A stretch of 64,000 nt of DNA, from positions 1 to 64,000 of the forward strand of contig MU832095.1 of assembly GCA_029204225.1 (NCBI GenBank). The letters are read 5' to 3'. The translations under genes were made by a program, and so were the position numbers. Shown piece by piece: positions 10,950-21,600 of the stretch (position 1 is its first letter; the number at the start of each line of letters is the position of its first letter). The stretch is from Diphasiastrum complanatum. Its lineage: Eukaryota > Streptophyta > Lycopodiopsida > Lycopodiales > Lycopodiaceae. The notes beneath the pieces were generated by a model. The model was not told where the DNA came from. It searched no databases and was given only the letters and a program-made list of their open reading frames with translations.

Positions 10950-10982
<33 letters not shown>
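10931..10982. repeat. (TTTC)n(CT)n LINE tail
   Basis: Repeats directly follow the LINE 3' box. The next LINE copy, its 5' region, starts immediately after them, giving a head-to-tail junction at about 10983. Confidence 0.85.
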
Positions 10983-10989
10983 GGTTGCG

Positions 10990-11690
10990 GCCTAGGCTCT
11001 CCAACGCTCAAGCTCCATTCCCATTGCTTCACCTGTCTCTATGGCTCCATGTAAGCGTGGGGTCGTAACTTCCCCCGCTCTCCACCTCGTCCTGGAAGCA
11101 GCTCCAGCGCTGACTGTACTAGCAGCTCCAGTCCCTCCATCGCTGCTGAAGCCAACGATGATGGCATCTCGTCCATCGCTGGCAGCACCTCATCTGCCAA
11201 TACCTCCAACTCCAGCGCTACCTGTACCATCTCCAGCATTTCTAGTGCTGACTTCCTAGTACCTCCAGTGCTGCCTCCATCGCTGTTGGGAGCATTTCCA
11301 GGGCTGCCTACAACAATACCTCCAGCACCTCCAGCGCTGCCTACACCCCCATTGTTGGCGGTACCATAGCTGCCAATCCCTCCATCGCTGCTGGTAATCC
11401 ACCTTTGCTAGTACCGCCATCACTGGCAGAACAACCAGCTGCTAGTAAGAGTCTCTGTCAGTGCTGTCCCTTCCTCATCTTTGTCGGTTATATTTGCTAC
11501 CTACTCATCGGGATCTACCAAGAATGCTCCTTTTGGAGACGATATCTACATGCTGAGAAAAGCATTTGAGGGCGAATGCAAGAAAAAATTTCAGGAGGCT
11601 AAAGCATCGGGACGTTTTTCCATTTTTCGGGATGGTCAGGTTCAATATTTGGATCGTGGTCCATCTGCCTCTAATGCCTAGGAAGTTGGG
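10990..11690 (+). pseudogene. LINE 5' region / ORF1-like, Ser-Ala-Pro rich
   Basis: A degenerate CTCCAGCGCTGC-type trinucleotide-rich stretch encodes alternating Ala/Pro/Ser-rich peptide in two frames (11041-11259 gives PALPVPSPAFLVL, and the third frame gives SSIAGSTSSANTSNSSATC). It is followed at 11481-11681 by an open frame ending DRGPSASNA. It leads directly into a LINE endonuclease at 11697, so it is likely the 5' leader or ORF1 equivalent. I know no family that identifies it by itself. Confidence 0.4.
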
Positions 11691-11696
11691 GCTCTC

Positions 11697-12076
11697 ATGT
11701 GTAGGATCAGTCTGAGATCCCATCCACATCACCTACGTATTGGGTTATGGAACTGTAACGACATTCATTCTTCAACAGCCGCAGGAGATTTATCATTCTT
11801 TATCGCAGAGGGGGATATCCTTCTTTTCACAGAGACTCATGAGAGTCAGTTTAGGAGACTACAGAGTTTCGAGGCTTCAGATGCGTTTCAGTTTTTTGCT
11901 CAGAGACTAGATCTGTCGGGGATAGAAGTCCTAGTGGGGGGTAGAGGTTCTAGTGGGGTTGCATGCTTATACAAGGACTCATCACAGCCTATCATTGATC
12001 TTGTTCGACAAGATGAGCAGGCATGCTACCTATGGCTTCGGTGTCGTGGTCGGAGTATTGTTCTTGACAGGGATGT
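11697..12076 (+). pseudogene. LINE APE-type endonuclease, N-terminal half (interrupted)
   Basis: The frame reads RIGLWNCNDIH (the N-W-N start of an exonuclease/endonuclease/phosphatase fold), EGDILLFTETHESQ (the catalytic E-T-H block) and GRGSSGVACLYKDSSQP. It is cut at 12076 by the LTR of Ty3 element G3. The missing C-terminal part continues beyond that element at about 19846, where ILLARDFNART is the expected G/A-DFNA-R catalytic block. The two parts are separated by about 7.8 kb of nested retroelements. Confidence 0.75.
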
Positions 12077-12598
12077 TGTTAGAGCCTTTACTCCCTGTCC
12101 CGATTATTTACAGTTTTCAGAGACACATGTACATTTTGTAAGTATTGTAATTAGTGAAATGCCTAAGTCACCAGCTTGTGGTGACCTTTGTAAGTAATTT
12201 GTATATAAATTGTGATTAGTTGGCATTGGACCTCAGAGAGTTGTGCTTAGCTTTGGCATGGGGTATTGGGTCATTTATTAGGAGTGGCTGGACTGACCTC
12301 CTAAAAAGTGGGAAAGTTGACTAGTCAACAGGACACGTGTCTTATGCTCACTGGGACACATGGTCCAGTGAATGACACATGTCAGGGTTGACCGGTCAAA
12401 CGTGACATTTCACATGCTCACCGGGACAATTGGTCCAGTGTATGAGTGACACATGTCAACCTACTCACTTGCCTATGTGTCAGGGTACTGCCAACATGTG
12501 GAGGTTAGGAAGGGTCAGGGTTAAGGGGTGCTTGAGGATTGTACATAATTGACCCTAGAGAGAGGCATTCCTCATCATAATCTATGCAGCAAAGGTTG
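12077..12598 (+). repeat. 5' LTR of Ty3 element G3 (3' part lost)
   Basis: Begins TGTTAGAGCCTTTACTCCC, as does the 3' LTR at 19281. It is interrupted after ATGCAGCAAAGGTTG by the 5' LTR of chromovirus G1-a at 12599. The remainder of this LTR does not reappear after G1-a, so it was deleted. It shares with the G2 LTRs the core AATGCCTAAGTCACCAGC and the GACACATGGTCCAGTG repeats, so G2 and G3 are related families. Confidence 0.75.
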
Positions 12599-12956
12599 TG
12601 TTACGAGCTCGTAACCAATGCCGAACCCTAGAGAACTTAGATAGGTCAGATACCACAGTCAGGGTCGTGTCCAGCGTACATGACCAACAGGGCAAGACAG
12701 TGTGAGTAGTGTGCCCCAGCACGGTCCATAGCCATGGCGGGCCTAACACAGCCTAGGGACCCTGTCAGCAGGATAGGGCTCCCAGTTGGGTCCCGACGTG
12801 CAGTCGGCCACGTCAGTGACACGTGGCCGACACTTGGCAGTTGCATGCTACCAGTCCTCACACTGGGCTAGGAGGGGCTTACTCTATATCAGGGAGTAGG
12901 CAAGGTTGGGTGGATCAGTTAGTGTTTGCCCTACTATGGCGTTAGGATCTATTACA
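12599..12956 (+). repeat. 5' LTR of G1-a (358 bp)
   Basis: TGTTACGAGCTCGTAACC ... GGATCTATTACA, the same length as both LTRs of G1-c. At the seven positions where the two LTRs of G1-c differ, this LTR carries the G1-c 5' LTR state every time. It has only a few private differences (for example AACCAATGCC, GAACTTAG). Confidence 0.9.
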
Positions 12957-12957
12957 C

Positions 12958-12970
12958 TCGTATCAGAGCC
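12958..12970 (+). promoter_or_regulatory. Primer binding site of G1-a (variant)
   Basis: TCGTATCAGAGCC, one base after the LTR. The tRNA-iMet complement is TGGTATCAGAGCC, so the second base is changed (C for G). G1-c has the same variant, while G1-b at 26828 has the canonical form. Confidence 0.75.
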
Positions 12971-13854
12971 ATCTCCATCCTAGGGAGTTAAGGAGCAGCA
13001 GTAGAGAAAGCTATCAGAAGATAGGAAATGTTTCTCAGTTTTTCAGGAAAGATTAGAGGAGGAGAATCGCTGTAAGTGCAACCTTAAAACCCTTGAAATT
13101 CACTGAGAATTTACAGTTGTAGGAAGTAGAATTCCTTTTGTAGGTAAATGGCTGGAAAGGCAGCAATCTATATCAGATTTCAGACATCTGATAGGAGATT
13201 TTAGAAAGGATTTAGAGTAAAAACCAGCGAGCAGGTCCATCGCTGTAGGATCAGACATCTACCTCTGAAATTTTAGAGAAATCCAAGGAAGTTTGAGGGG
13301 TTTCCAAGCAAATTTTCCTAGCAGGGCCAGCGCTGGACAGGGAAGTGAAAAAGTTAAATTTCATCCTTGTTTTTTGAGAATACTCAGGAGTTTGAGCTTC
13401 AAACTTACTTGCTACAGACCAGCGACCTACAGGCTGAGATTAAATCAGAGATTTAAGGTGGTTTCAGAGCTGTAAATTGGACAAATCGGGGCGGACAGGT
13501 TGCTGTCCAACCAGCGAGGGCAGAGACTTCAAAAATTCCGGATTTCTTTTTGTAAATTTCCGGTTTTTACTCGGTTTGTTGGAGCCCCACACCTGAAATC
13601 AGATCAGTCAGCTACTCAACTCAAGAACCGGGAAATTTGGCACCGTTTTGAAGCTTGAAACTGGCATTTTCCGAGACAGCAAGTCTGAAATCTTGGGGAA
13701 AAGAGCTGAAAGGGTTCCTCTTCGTAATTTCTTTGGAAGTACAGTCCTCAGAAACAAGTAAGTCATCTTTCCTTTCCCTTGTACAGTTGTAAATTAGTCT
13801 TTTAGACTTTTTTTTTCCTTCAGAAGTTAAGGTAGCTCTCTTTCAGTTCCGAAG

Positions 13855-16800
13855 ATGACCACTCCTCAGAGACCTGATCAACCCCCGGAGAGAGGCTTCG
13901 ACGAACTTGAAACAGAAGCCTTGGTTTACAAAAAAGGGAAGGAACCCATGGAATTGGAAGAACAGGAACAATTCACCGAAGAACTCGACGAACTGGTTAC
14001 CAAGGAGCAGTTTCTCCAGTTGGTAACAGAAGTGGATGAACTGAAGTTGGCATTAGCCAATTTCAAGTCCAGTGTGGACGACTCATTCGCTGAACTCAAA
14101 AGCTTGATTTTAAGTTCCGCGAAAGGAAGCCTTCCCTCCACTTCTCAGTTATCCCCTTCTCCACTTCCATCAGTTTTGGGTGAGACTTTACGGTCTCACC
14201 CCAGTGTTTTTTTAAAGATTTAAAGCCTCCTACTTTTAATGGGGAAGAGAAGGATAGAAATGCAGATATTCTACAAACCTTCCTCAGCAAATGGAAGAAC
14301 ATTCATGCTCTTAAACAGACCCCTGACCATTTGCAAGCTATTGAGGCCAGTCTTTCCTTAGGGCCTATGGCCTATAAGTGATGGTTAAATCTCCAGGAGA
14401 CTGGGCAGACTCCTCGGTCATGGAAGGCCTTTGAAGAAGCCTTCCTAAGAGAATTCCTACCTGAAAATGAACTTGATAGAGCCTGGGAAGCCTGGGAAAG
14501 AACAGTAATGGACAAGTCCCTCATCCAATATATCTCGCAATATCGAGAAGCAATTTTAAAGATTAAAAATATGGATGATTATCAAAAAATCAGGGGATTT
14601 GTCCGTGGCCTCAAAGATGAATATAAAGTAGAGGTCCAGAGAAACTCGCCTACTACCCTTGAGCAAGCTCTCAGATATGCTCAAATCTATGATGATTCAG
14701 TGGGTAGGAAGAGGGCGAGACAGTAGCCACTTTCTGAGCAGCCTCCTTAGAAAGACTTTCAATTTAAAAAGAAATTTTTAAAAAGAAAGAATCAAGATAA
14801 ATTTAAAAGTGAAGACGCCCTTCACTCATACAGCCCTTAAAACCGGATGATTTTGAGAAAGCCAAACAAGAACGTTTGTGCTTTGTGTGTATGGGCAAGG
14901 GACACACAGTCAAACAGTGTCCCAAGGGGCCTTTCACTAAAAAAGATAAGAAAGATAAGAAACAAGTTCATCTTGTTCAGACTGTATGTTTCCCCAGTGA
15001 CTCGGCAGCTTCCGAGATCAAAGTGTATCATGAAGATCATGAACATTGTTGCCAGCTGACCTCTGCAATGCTAGCGAGACCATTCAGCTTTGGGCCGCAT
15101 GACCTAGTACGTATAAATGGGAAAGTTGGTAACCAGTCAGTAAGAGTTATGGTTGATGATGGGGCAACCCATAATTTCATCAACTACACCCTGGTTAAAA
15201 GCTTAAACTACCAGAAGTACCTAGTCAGCATAGGTACATAGTTTCATTAGCTAAGGGTGAAGATAAAAAAGTATGGGAAACTATGGTAAGAGATTTGAAT
15301 CTTGGTATTCAGGGGTACCAAGATGAAATAAACTTTCAGATAATGCACTTGGATCGTACAGACATTGTTCTCGGGAAAGATTGGCTCTACAGTTTAGGAC
15401 CTTCCCTCCACAGAAACTATCAGGAGAACACCCTCAGCTTTCAACATAAAGGCCAAGAGATCCAGTTGCATGGGGAGCATGATGTTCCCAACAGTCCTAT
15501 GGTCTGCAGTTCAGAGCTCTGTCAGCTAATCGGAGACGAAGACCATCAGGTATTCTTATGTGACTTTCAGTTTATTCCTGAAGTTTCTATTTCCAGTTCT
15601 ATTTAGTAGAAAATCAGTAAATTAGAAACTTTATTGTCTAAATTAAAAGATGTTTTTCCTGAAGATTTGCCACATGGTTTACCACCTAGCAGGAGGTAGA
15701 TCATGTAATAAACCTAGTACTAGGTACAGCACCTGTTTCTAAACCTCCGTATCGGGTCAGCCGAACAAAGGATGAAGAAATAACTAGGCAGTTAACAGAT
15801 TATCTTGGGAAAGGCCAAATTCAGACCCGTAGTTCACCATGGGCCTCACCAGTCTATGCATCTTTGCGTAGATTACAAAGCCCTCAATAAAGTCACAATT
15901 AAGAATAAATACCCTATGCCTCGGGCAGACGAGTTGTTTGACCAACTCGACGAGGCCAAGTTCTTCAATAAAATAGACCTCAGATCGGGATATCATCAAG
16001 TCCGTATTAAATCGGAAGATGTCTCTCTTTTAGGACTCGTCACGGTCATTATGAGTTTAAGGTGATGCCATTTGGGCTCACAAATGCTCCAGCTACCTTT
16101 ATGACCTTGATGAAGAGTGTCCTCAGACCATACTTGGGTAAGTTTGTAGTCGTATTTTTAGATGACATCCTCGTCTACAGCAAAACGAGGAAGGAGCATC
16201 TAAAACATCTCAGAAAGGTGTTTCGACTGCTTCGAAAGCATAAGCTTTATGCTAAACAATCCAAGTGTGAATTCTTTGTTGAAGAAGTAGCATATTTGGG
16301 TCACATTATCTCTTCAGATGGGATTAAGATGGACCCAAATAAGGTTAAAGCCATACTCAATTGGCTGAGACCTCAGAATATTTTGGAACTTCAGATCTTT
16401 CTTGGTTTGGCGGGATATTACAGACGATTTGTCAAGGAATATGCTCAGATAGCAGTTCCCATGACAAATCTTCTTAAGGGGAAGGGAAAGGAGTTCATTT
16501 GGGAGTCCACACAGCAGGAGAGCTTTGATGCTCTCAAAACAACTTTAGCCACAGCACCGATTCTAAAGGTCGTCGAGAGTAAAAAACTCGAGCCAGCTCA
16601 GACTAGGTACAGTGCCTATGAAAAGGAACTCTTTTCTATAGTCCATGCCCTTAAGACTTGGAGGCATTATTTGTATGGTGCCAACTTTGAGGTCCTGACA
16701 GACCATGAGAGTCTCAGATACCTTTGCAATCAACCTGAGCTTAGAGGTCGGAAAGCTCGTTGGGCTGAGTTGATGCAAGAGTTTGACATGTCTATCAGGT

Positions 16801-17250
16801 ATAGACGTGGAAAATTCAACACAGTAGCAGATGCCCTTAGCAGAATGCCTATGATAAATGAGCTGAGTTTTACTCAGATTCGTAATGAGTTACTCGAGTC
16901 CTTGAGAGGGAAATGCCAACATGATGCATTCTTCTCTACTATCTGGAACTCAGTCCAGAGCAGACGGTTACAGACTCCAGAACCAGTTCCCGGGGCTGGT
17001 GCCAGTTCATCCAAGAATACGACAGCTTCCGTTGAGGATAATGATGAGTTCGAGTATACGTCGTCAGATGACGTTGAGGACTCTGAGCCTGTATTACCCA
17101 AGCAAACCCAAGTGGTTGAGGGTCAGTTGACTCAAGGATTCAAATGGAAACAGTATTCCATTCAGGATGAGTACTTGCTATGTAGAGATAGAGTATGTGT
17201 CCCCAATTCAGAGGATTATAGGCAGCAGGTCCTATATGAATGTCATGACA
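13855..17250 (+). pseudogene. G1-a gag-pol, broken and 3'-truncated
   Basis: Starts [20 protein letters not shown] at 13855 and is colinear with the intact G1-c polyprotein. Visible lesions: extra T residues at about 14210 (frameshift), TGA at 14380, TAG at 14725 and about 14748, a deletion before the zinc knuckle ([14 protein letters not shown] at about 14880), stops near 15240 and 15604, loss of the ILLVKKKEG-type segment at 15850, and an in-frame 90-bp deletion at about 16575 that removes the RNase H DASDF block. The protease reads VDDGATHNF (about 15155). RT keeps [13 protein letters not shown] (about 16150). It ends before integrase. Confidence 0.85.
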
Positions 17251-18720
17251 ATCCTACCTCTACTCAAGTGGACATGTCTGCAACATTGTGATTATGGATC
17301 CACAAGAAGGTATGAGTGCAAGATTAACAAGGGTTGAGGAAGTGGCAGCCAAGGTGGATGCTATGGAGGTGATTTTTCAACAAATTCTTGAACGTTGAAG
17401 ACATCAAGATCCTCACAGGAACCGGAAGCGGTATGATTGTTCACGTGTTTCATTTTGTGGAGGGCTTGCATGGAAGTCTCAAAAACTTTCGTTGTAAAGA
17501 AGCGGACTCGTAGCCTCCAAGGAGCAGTTCAAATAGCTCTGTCTTTGAAACATGGTAATAAGGTTGGTGGTGAGCCTTGTTGGCAGTGGGCACGTAGCAC
17601 AGAAGCTCTACATTGCTTGGGGTACTCATGTGTACGAGTTCCTGTGCGATGGTAGAATGTGTTTGATATGTTTACTACTGGTTGCAAAAATAACATATGG
17701 CAAGAACAAATTAACTTACCTAGGAACCTAGACCAATAGACGAGTCATGCCGTATGTGTGTGGGCTTATCGATGCTTGAACTCCCCAGGGGCAAAGGAAG
17801 GTATGGGACACCCAATGTTCAAGGAGCTTGTCAAGCATCGATATCCTATTCTACATATTGGTGATCTGTTAAATGTGTTCTACAGTGCTACTATTTTAAG
17901 CAAAGTTGTTTGAATAGATATCACTAACTCAAAGTTCATGAAGAGCGTGCACATAAGGCTGCCTTCAGAACTTGTATCAGTCACTTTGACTTTTTGTTAT
18001 GCCTTTCAGATTGACGAACGCCCCAACAACATGTATGATGTTGATGAGCGATGTACTCCGACGGTTTATGGATGACAAATCCAAGGAAAGTTGTTCTCTT
18101 TCGTGGCCTGTACCTACAGACTTGACAGTAGTGAGAGGCTCTCTTGGATTGGTTGGGTTTTATTGCAAGGTGTGAAGGGTTGTTCACACATGGTTGCACC
18201 TATTATTTGTGTGGTGTGGGTTTGCATACGCCGACCATGACATTTTTATGTATGTTTGCAATTAGCTAGGTGGGCTGGATTGATGCAAGAATTTCACATG
18301 GAAATTCGGTACAGGAAAGGTGCCAAAAATTATGTGGCTGATGCATCATCTCGTATATTGTATCAAATGTCTTTTGTCGTCATAGTGAATTACCTAATTG
18401 CTAAGATCAGATAGATTCAGCAAGAGGATCCTCATTGTTTATTGTAACGAAGTTGTGAGAGAGGTAAATCTTGGCCAAGTAGAGTCTCAGAAGGAGAGCT
18501 TTGATCTCTTTGCTCACACTTGCCTAAAGTATACCACGGCAGATGGTATAGTTAAAGGACATGGCAAACTCCCCATTCCAATTAGTAAAGGGTTGTGTAG
18601 GAAGATTTTGCATTTAGGTCATGATAGTACTGGTGCTAGTCATCTTGGTGTGGATTGGACTTATGAGATGATCCTATGTAATTTTTGGTGGCCCAACATG
18701 GTTTTAGGCCTACTACTCTT
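17251..18720 (+). pseudogene. G3 internal region: gag to integrase zinc finger, decayed
   Basis: Gag starts at about 17293 (MDPQEGMSARLTRVEEVAAK, a coiled-coil start like G2-d gag at 58861). A protease-tail remnant (YIAWGTHVYEF, about 17612) and RT fragments (RLTNAPTTCMMLMSDVLRR, about 18010) follow, then an RNase H tail (RWAGLMQEFHMEIRYRKG, about 18272). The open frame 18398-18877 carries the integrase zinc-finger region (KILHLGHDSTGASHLGVD). Large parts are missing and stops are frequent. Confidence 0.6.
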
Positions 18721-19150
18721 GTTATACTGGGAATTCCTCAAAGTGTCTAAAATTATAAATAGCATACTATATATAGGAAACTACTTTTTTCAAATTGTTT
18801 GCTTCTTGCTGACGTATGCACAAGATATATCCTTCAACATTGCTAACATATACATAAAGTGTACCTTTCAACACTAGATTTTTTGATCGTCCATCTATGG
18901 ATGATTGACTGATAATTAGACCACGTCCTATCTATAAACAACTTATTGTTTGCCTTGAACTAAGGCGGCCTCTTTCTTTCTCTAGCTTGGGATGCTGATT
19001 ATCGTAGGAGGCTTGATTAGGCCCGTTGTTGTCGACAACTTCGGTGTACGGAGGTGAGTTAGTTGTGACTCTATTTAGGAGCATGTAGAGGAAATCCATA
19101 AGCCAACAAGGATATTGGATAGGCGGGAGAAACATCTGTGTAACCACTTG
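18720..19150. other. Unassigned stretch inside G3
   Basis: AT-rich sequence between the integrase zinc finger and the chromodomain remnant. It does not read as integrase core in any frame, so it is either replaced sequence or a small insertion. No motif was recognised. Confidence 0.3.
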
Positions 19151-19154
19151 ATCT

Positions 19155-19280
19155 TTGATATTCTTAGTTGGTTGGCATGGAAGATCTCTTGTACATGCTG
19201 CATGGGAGACTGCGCACGGTTTGTGTGCACAATACCCTAGTTTGTCATCGCGGACGATGTTTTTTTTGAGGGGAAAGGGA
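19155..19280 (+). pseudogene. G3 chromodomain remnant and purine tract
   Basis: The frames give LVGWHGRSLVHAAWETAHG, the 'YLV.W.G....ATWE' pattern of a chromodomain, followed by the polypurine tract GAGGGGAAAGGGA abutting the LTR. Confidence 0.5.
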
Positions 19281-19842
19281 TGTTAGAGCCTTTACTCCCT
19301 GTGCTGGTTATTTATAGTTTTTAGACACATTTATACATTTTGTAATCATTGTAATTACTGAAATGGCTAAGCCATTGGCCTGTGGTGACCTTTGTAAGTG
19401 ATTTGTAATAAACTGTAATTAGTTGGCATTGGACCTAAGAGAGTCATGCTTAGCTTTGGCATGGGGTACTGGGTCATTTATTAGGAGTGGCTAGACTGAC
19501 CTGTCAACAGCCAGGGTTGATCAGTCAAATATGACACGTGTCACATGCTCACTGGGACACTTGATCCAAGGGGTACTGCCAAGTGGCAAGTGTCGACTAT
19601 GCATGGAATTGGCCATGTGTCGACATGAGGAAGGGTCACGCTTAAGGGGTGCTTGAGGATTGTGCATAAGTCAGCATAATCTATGCAGCACAGGTTGGGA
19701 GTAGAGAAGGCAGCCAACTCCACCATGTTTCATGCTTTCTGATGTTTGTACATGAAGGGAAATCAATAGGGATCGAAGTTTCAGATCATTGTGCATAGGA
19801 TATGCTAAGTTTTGAGTGAAGTTTCAAATTAGGAGTCTGACA
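19281..19842 (+). repeat. 3' LTR of G3
   Basis: Starts TGTTAGAGCCTTTACTCCC and matches the 12077-12598 piece over its length. Relative to it, this copy has lost part of the duplicated 'GACACTTGGTCCAGTG' region. The end is placed at CTGACA (19842) because LINE coding sequence resumes at once after it. Confidence 0.6.
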
Positions 19843-20060
19843 GCTATGTATTTGGTAGTCTGTTATTTTCCACAGAGTCTTCGACGGTTGCTTCTAGTAA
19901 AGGTCCCTCGTATGTTGATCTTTCTTTGGATATTTTTCTTTACTCTAAGCGTGGGTATATACTTCTGGCTAGAGACTTCAATGCCAGGACCTCCTCTAGA
20001 CAGACAAAGTTTCATATGCTCAATGATAATCCTTTGAGGATACATGCCATGGATAGCACG
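19843..20060 (+). pseudogene. LINE endonuclease, C-terminal half (continuation of 11697-12076)
   Basis: Frames give YLVVCYFPQ (expected C-Y-P-P strand) and YILLARDFNARTSSRQ, matching the catalytic 'GDFNAR' block of APE endonucleases. It resumes directly after G3, and its content is exactly what is missing from the N-terminal half. After about 20060 the frame decays. Confidence 0.65.
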
Positions 20061-20169
20061 ATACAACTCTTCATGTTGCCGCTTCCATGGCCTCCCTTCC
20101 AAACGTCGTAAAAAATCCATATGCCCGAAGTTTCATCCTCCTCACAAACTTGATACCACCCCATTGTGC

Positions 20170-20450
20170 GGCTTTTCTCTATGTTCACCTCCCCCCTCCG
20201 GTTTCTTCTCCTCCCATTCCACCTACTATCTCTATTCAATCTGATTCTATTCTCATTGTATAGCCTTCCAAGATCCCACTACGCATTTCATTTTTGTGTT
20301 CACCTTGCCTTCTCCCCTCCGATTTCTTCTCCTCCCATTCCACATGTTATCTGTGATCTAAAGCCCATTCTGGGCCTCTTCTCTGTGATCACCTTGCCTC
20401 CTCCCCTACAGTTTCTTCTCCTCCCCATAAACCTATCTCTAATCCAAAAA
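20170..20450. repeat. Degenerate CT-rich repeat, three units
   Basis: The block TTCACCTCC...GTTTCTTCTCCTCCCATTCCA recurs with its GTTTCTTCTCC landmark at 20201, 20322 and 20411. The unequal spacing (about 120 and 90 bp) points to an old, decayed tandem repeat. It lies downstream of the LINE endonuclease remnant and may be LINE or unique sequence. Confidence 0.5.
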
Positions 20451-20499
20451 TGCACATTTTCTTCCCGCAAAGTTTACTATTACGTCTAAGCAATGTGCT

Positions 20500-21600
20500 C
20501 TTATTTTCTTATTGAAGATTTTTTGCTTACATGGCCTTCCACATTCTATTCTTACTGAATGCGATCCTCGTTTCACATGGTTTCTAGAAAGAGCTTATGT
20601 TCATTTTGAATGTTAAAAAACTTATGGATATTGATGCTCAATCTGAGGTTTTGAATCGTATTTGAAAAGAATATTTACTCAACTTTTTCTCACCTTTTGG
20701 TCGAGATTGGGATCAAAACTTGTGTTTTTCATAATATAGTTATAATAATTTTGCTAGTAGCAACACAAGTGCATCTACTTTTCACCTGGCCAAACCTATT
20801 CGAGTCAGTATACCACCATCCCCTAATAATCTTCCATTGACATTATCTTCTTTTCTTGCTAACTCTCGTGAATGTATTGTGTAGGCAACTGTGTAGGCAC
20901 AACATCATTTGGCATGTGTCCATCATCAATGTAAGTCCTTGGCTGATCGCCATAGGTCTTTCCTTCAATGTTTCAAACATCAATCTATTTACCTTCGTCT
21001 CTCTTTTGCATGCCATAAGTTTGTCTGGGGTCGTGGTCTCTTACAACAAACTCTTATTGCAAAGTTGTCTGCACGTTACTATGGTCCCCTATCATTTACA
21101 GCTTCCTGATATTAATCATGTTTGAGATCTTTTTCATGCTTGTTTGCTTCACTCTTCTCCTTTTCCTGGTGAACCTTATGATTATGCTTTTCCTTCCAAA
21201 CTTGAGTTGTTTCTTTTTTGCTTGTTGCCATTTTGCAAGTTAGAGTTGTCCTATGTCGCCATCATTAACTTGTTCAGTTCCTTGTCCAATGGGATGGTCG
21301 CCCTATTGATGAAGCTACAAGGATATCTTTTGATGGTTATGCGCACACCCCTTGTTACAGGAATAGCCTGGCAATCCTCAAGCTGCTATCCATGATTCTA
21401 TTGTTGATTTTCCTATTGCTAATGTACTTGTTGATTCTGTTGCTAATTTTCCTGTTGATTCTGTTGCTGATTGTCATGATGTTGATGTACCTATGGTCCT
21501 GTTCATGATGTTGATCACTCTGCTTCTACTATTGTTCTAGATGCTCTTGCTAATGATTCTACAGTTATTTCTAATGCTAATAGACATCATGCAACAATGG
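20500..21600 (+). pseudogene. G4: old Ty3 integrase and chromodomain remnant
   Basis: The frames give CLHGLPHSILTECDPRFT (second integrase Asp block, with E for S before CD), then LLQQTLIAKLSARYYGPLSF (integrase C-terminal 'KLxxRYxGPF' block, about 21045-21100), and QFLVQWDGRPIDEAT (about 21275-21320), a clear chromodomain. A tail with repeats of DSVA-FP type runs to about 21600. Stops are frequent. The family differs from G1-G3. Confidence 0.6.

Larger units (their letters stand above)
12599..17250 (+). mobile_element. G1-a: 3'-truncated chromovirus nested in G3
   Basis: A 5' LTR (358 bp), a primer site, leader, and gag to RNase H are closely similar to the intact G1-c element, ending abruptly at about 17250 in the linker before integrase (…GTCATGACAATCCTA). 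Integrase, chromodomain and 3' LTR are absent. The junction passes straight into G3 internal sequence, so one deletion probably removed the end of G1-a together with the rest of the G3 5' LTR and leader. The five bases before the LTR are GGTTG. Confidence 0.85.
12077..19842 (+). mobile_element. G3: decayed Ty3/gypsy element inserted in a LINE endonuclease
   Basis: The composite consists of a 5' LTR piece, nested G1-a, decayed internal coding region (17251-18700), chromodomain remnant (about 19160-19260), purine tract GAGGGGAAAGGGA and 3' LTR. The host of the insertion is the LINE endonuclease: its N-terminal part ends at 12076 and its C-terminal part resumes at about 19846. A clean target duplication is not visible: GATGT precedes the 5' LTR, while the best match after the 3' LTR is TATGT at 19845, which would not leave a CA end. 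Confidence 0.65.

Noticed and set aside
12646-12861. Minus-strand frames of about 71 codons repeated at 12646, 39157, 45200 and 31467
   Set aside because: They lie inside the G1 LTRs and recur only because the LTRs recur; no sign of coding constraint.
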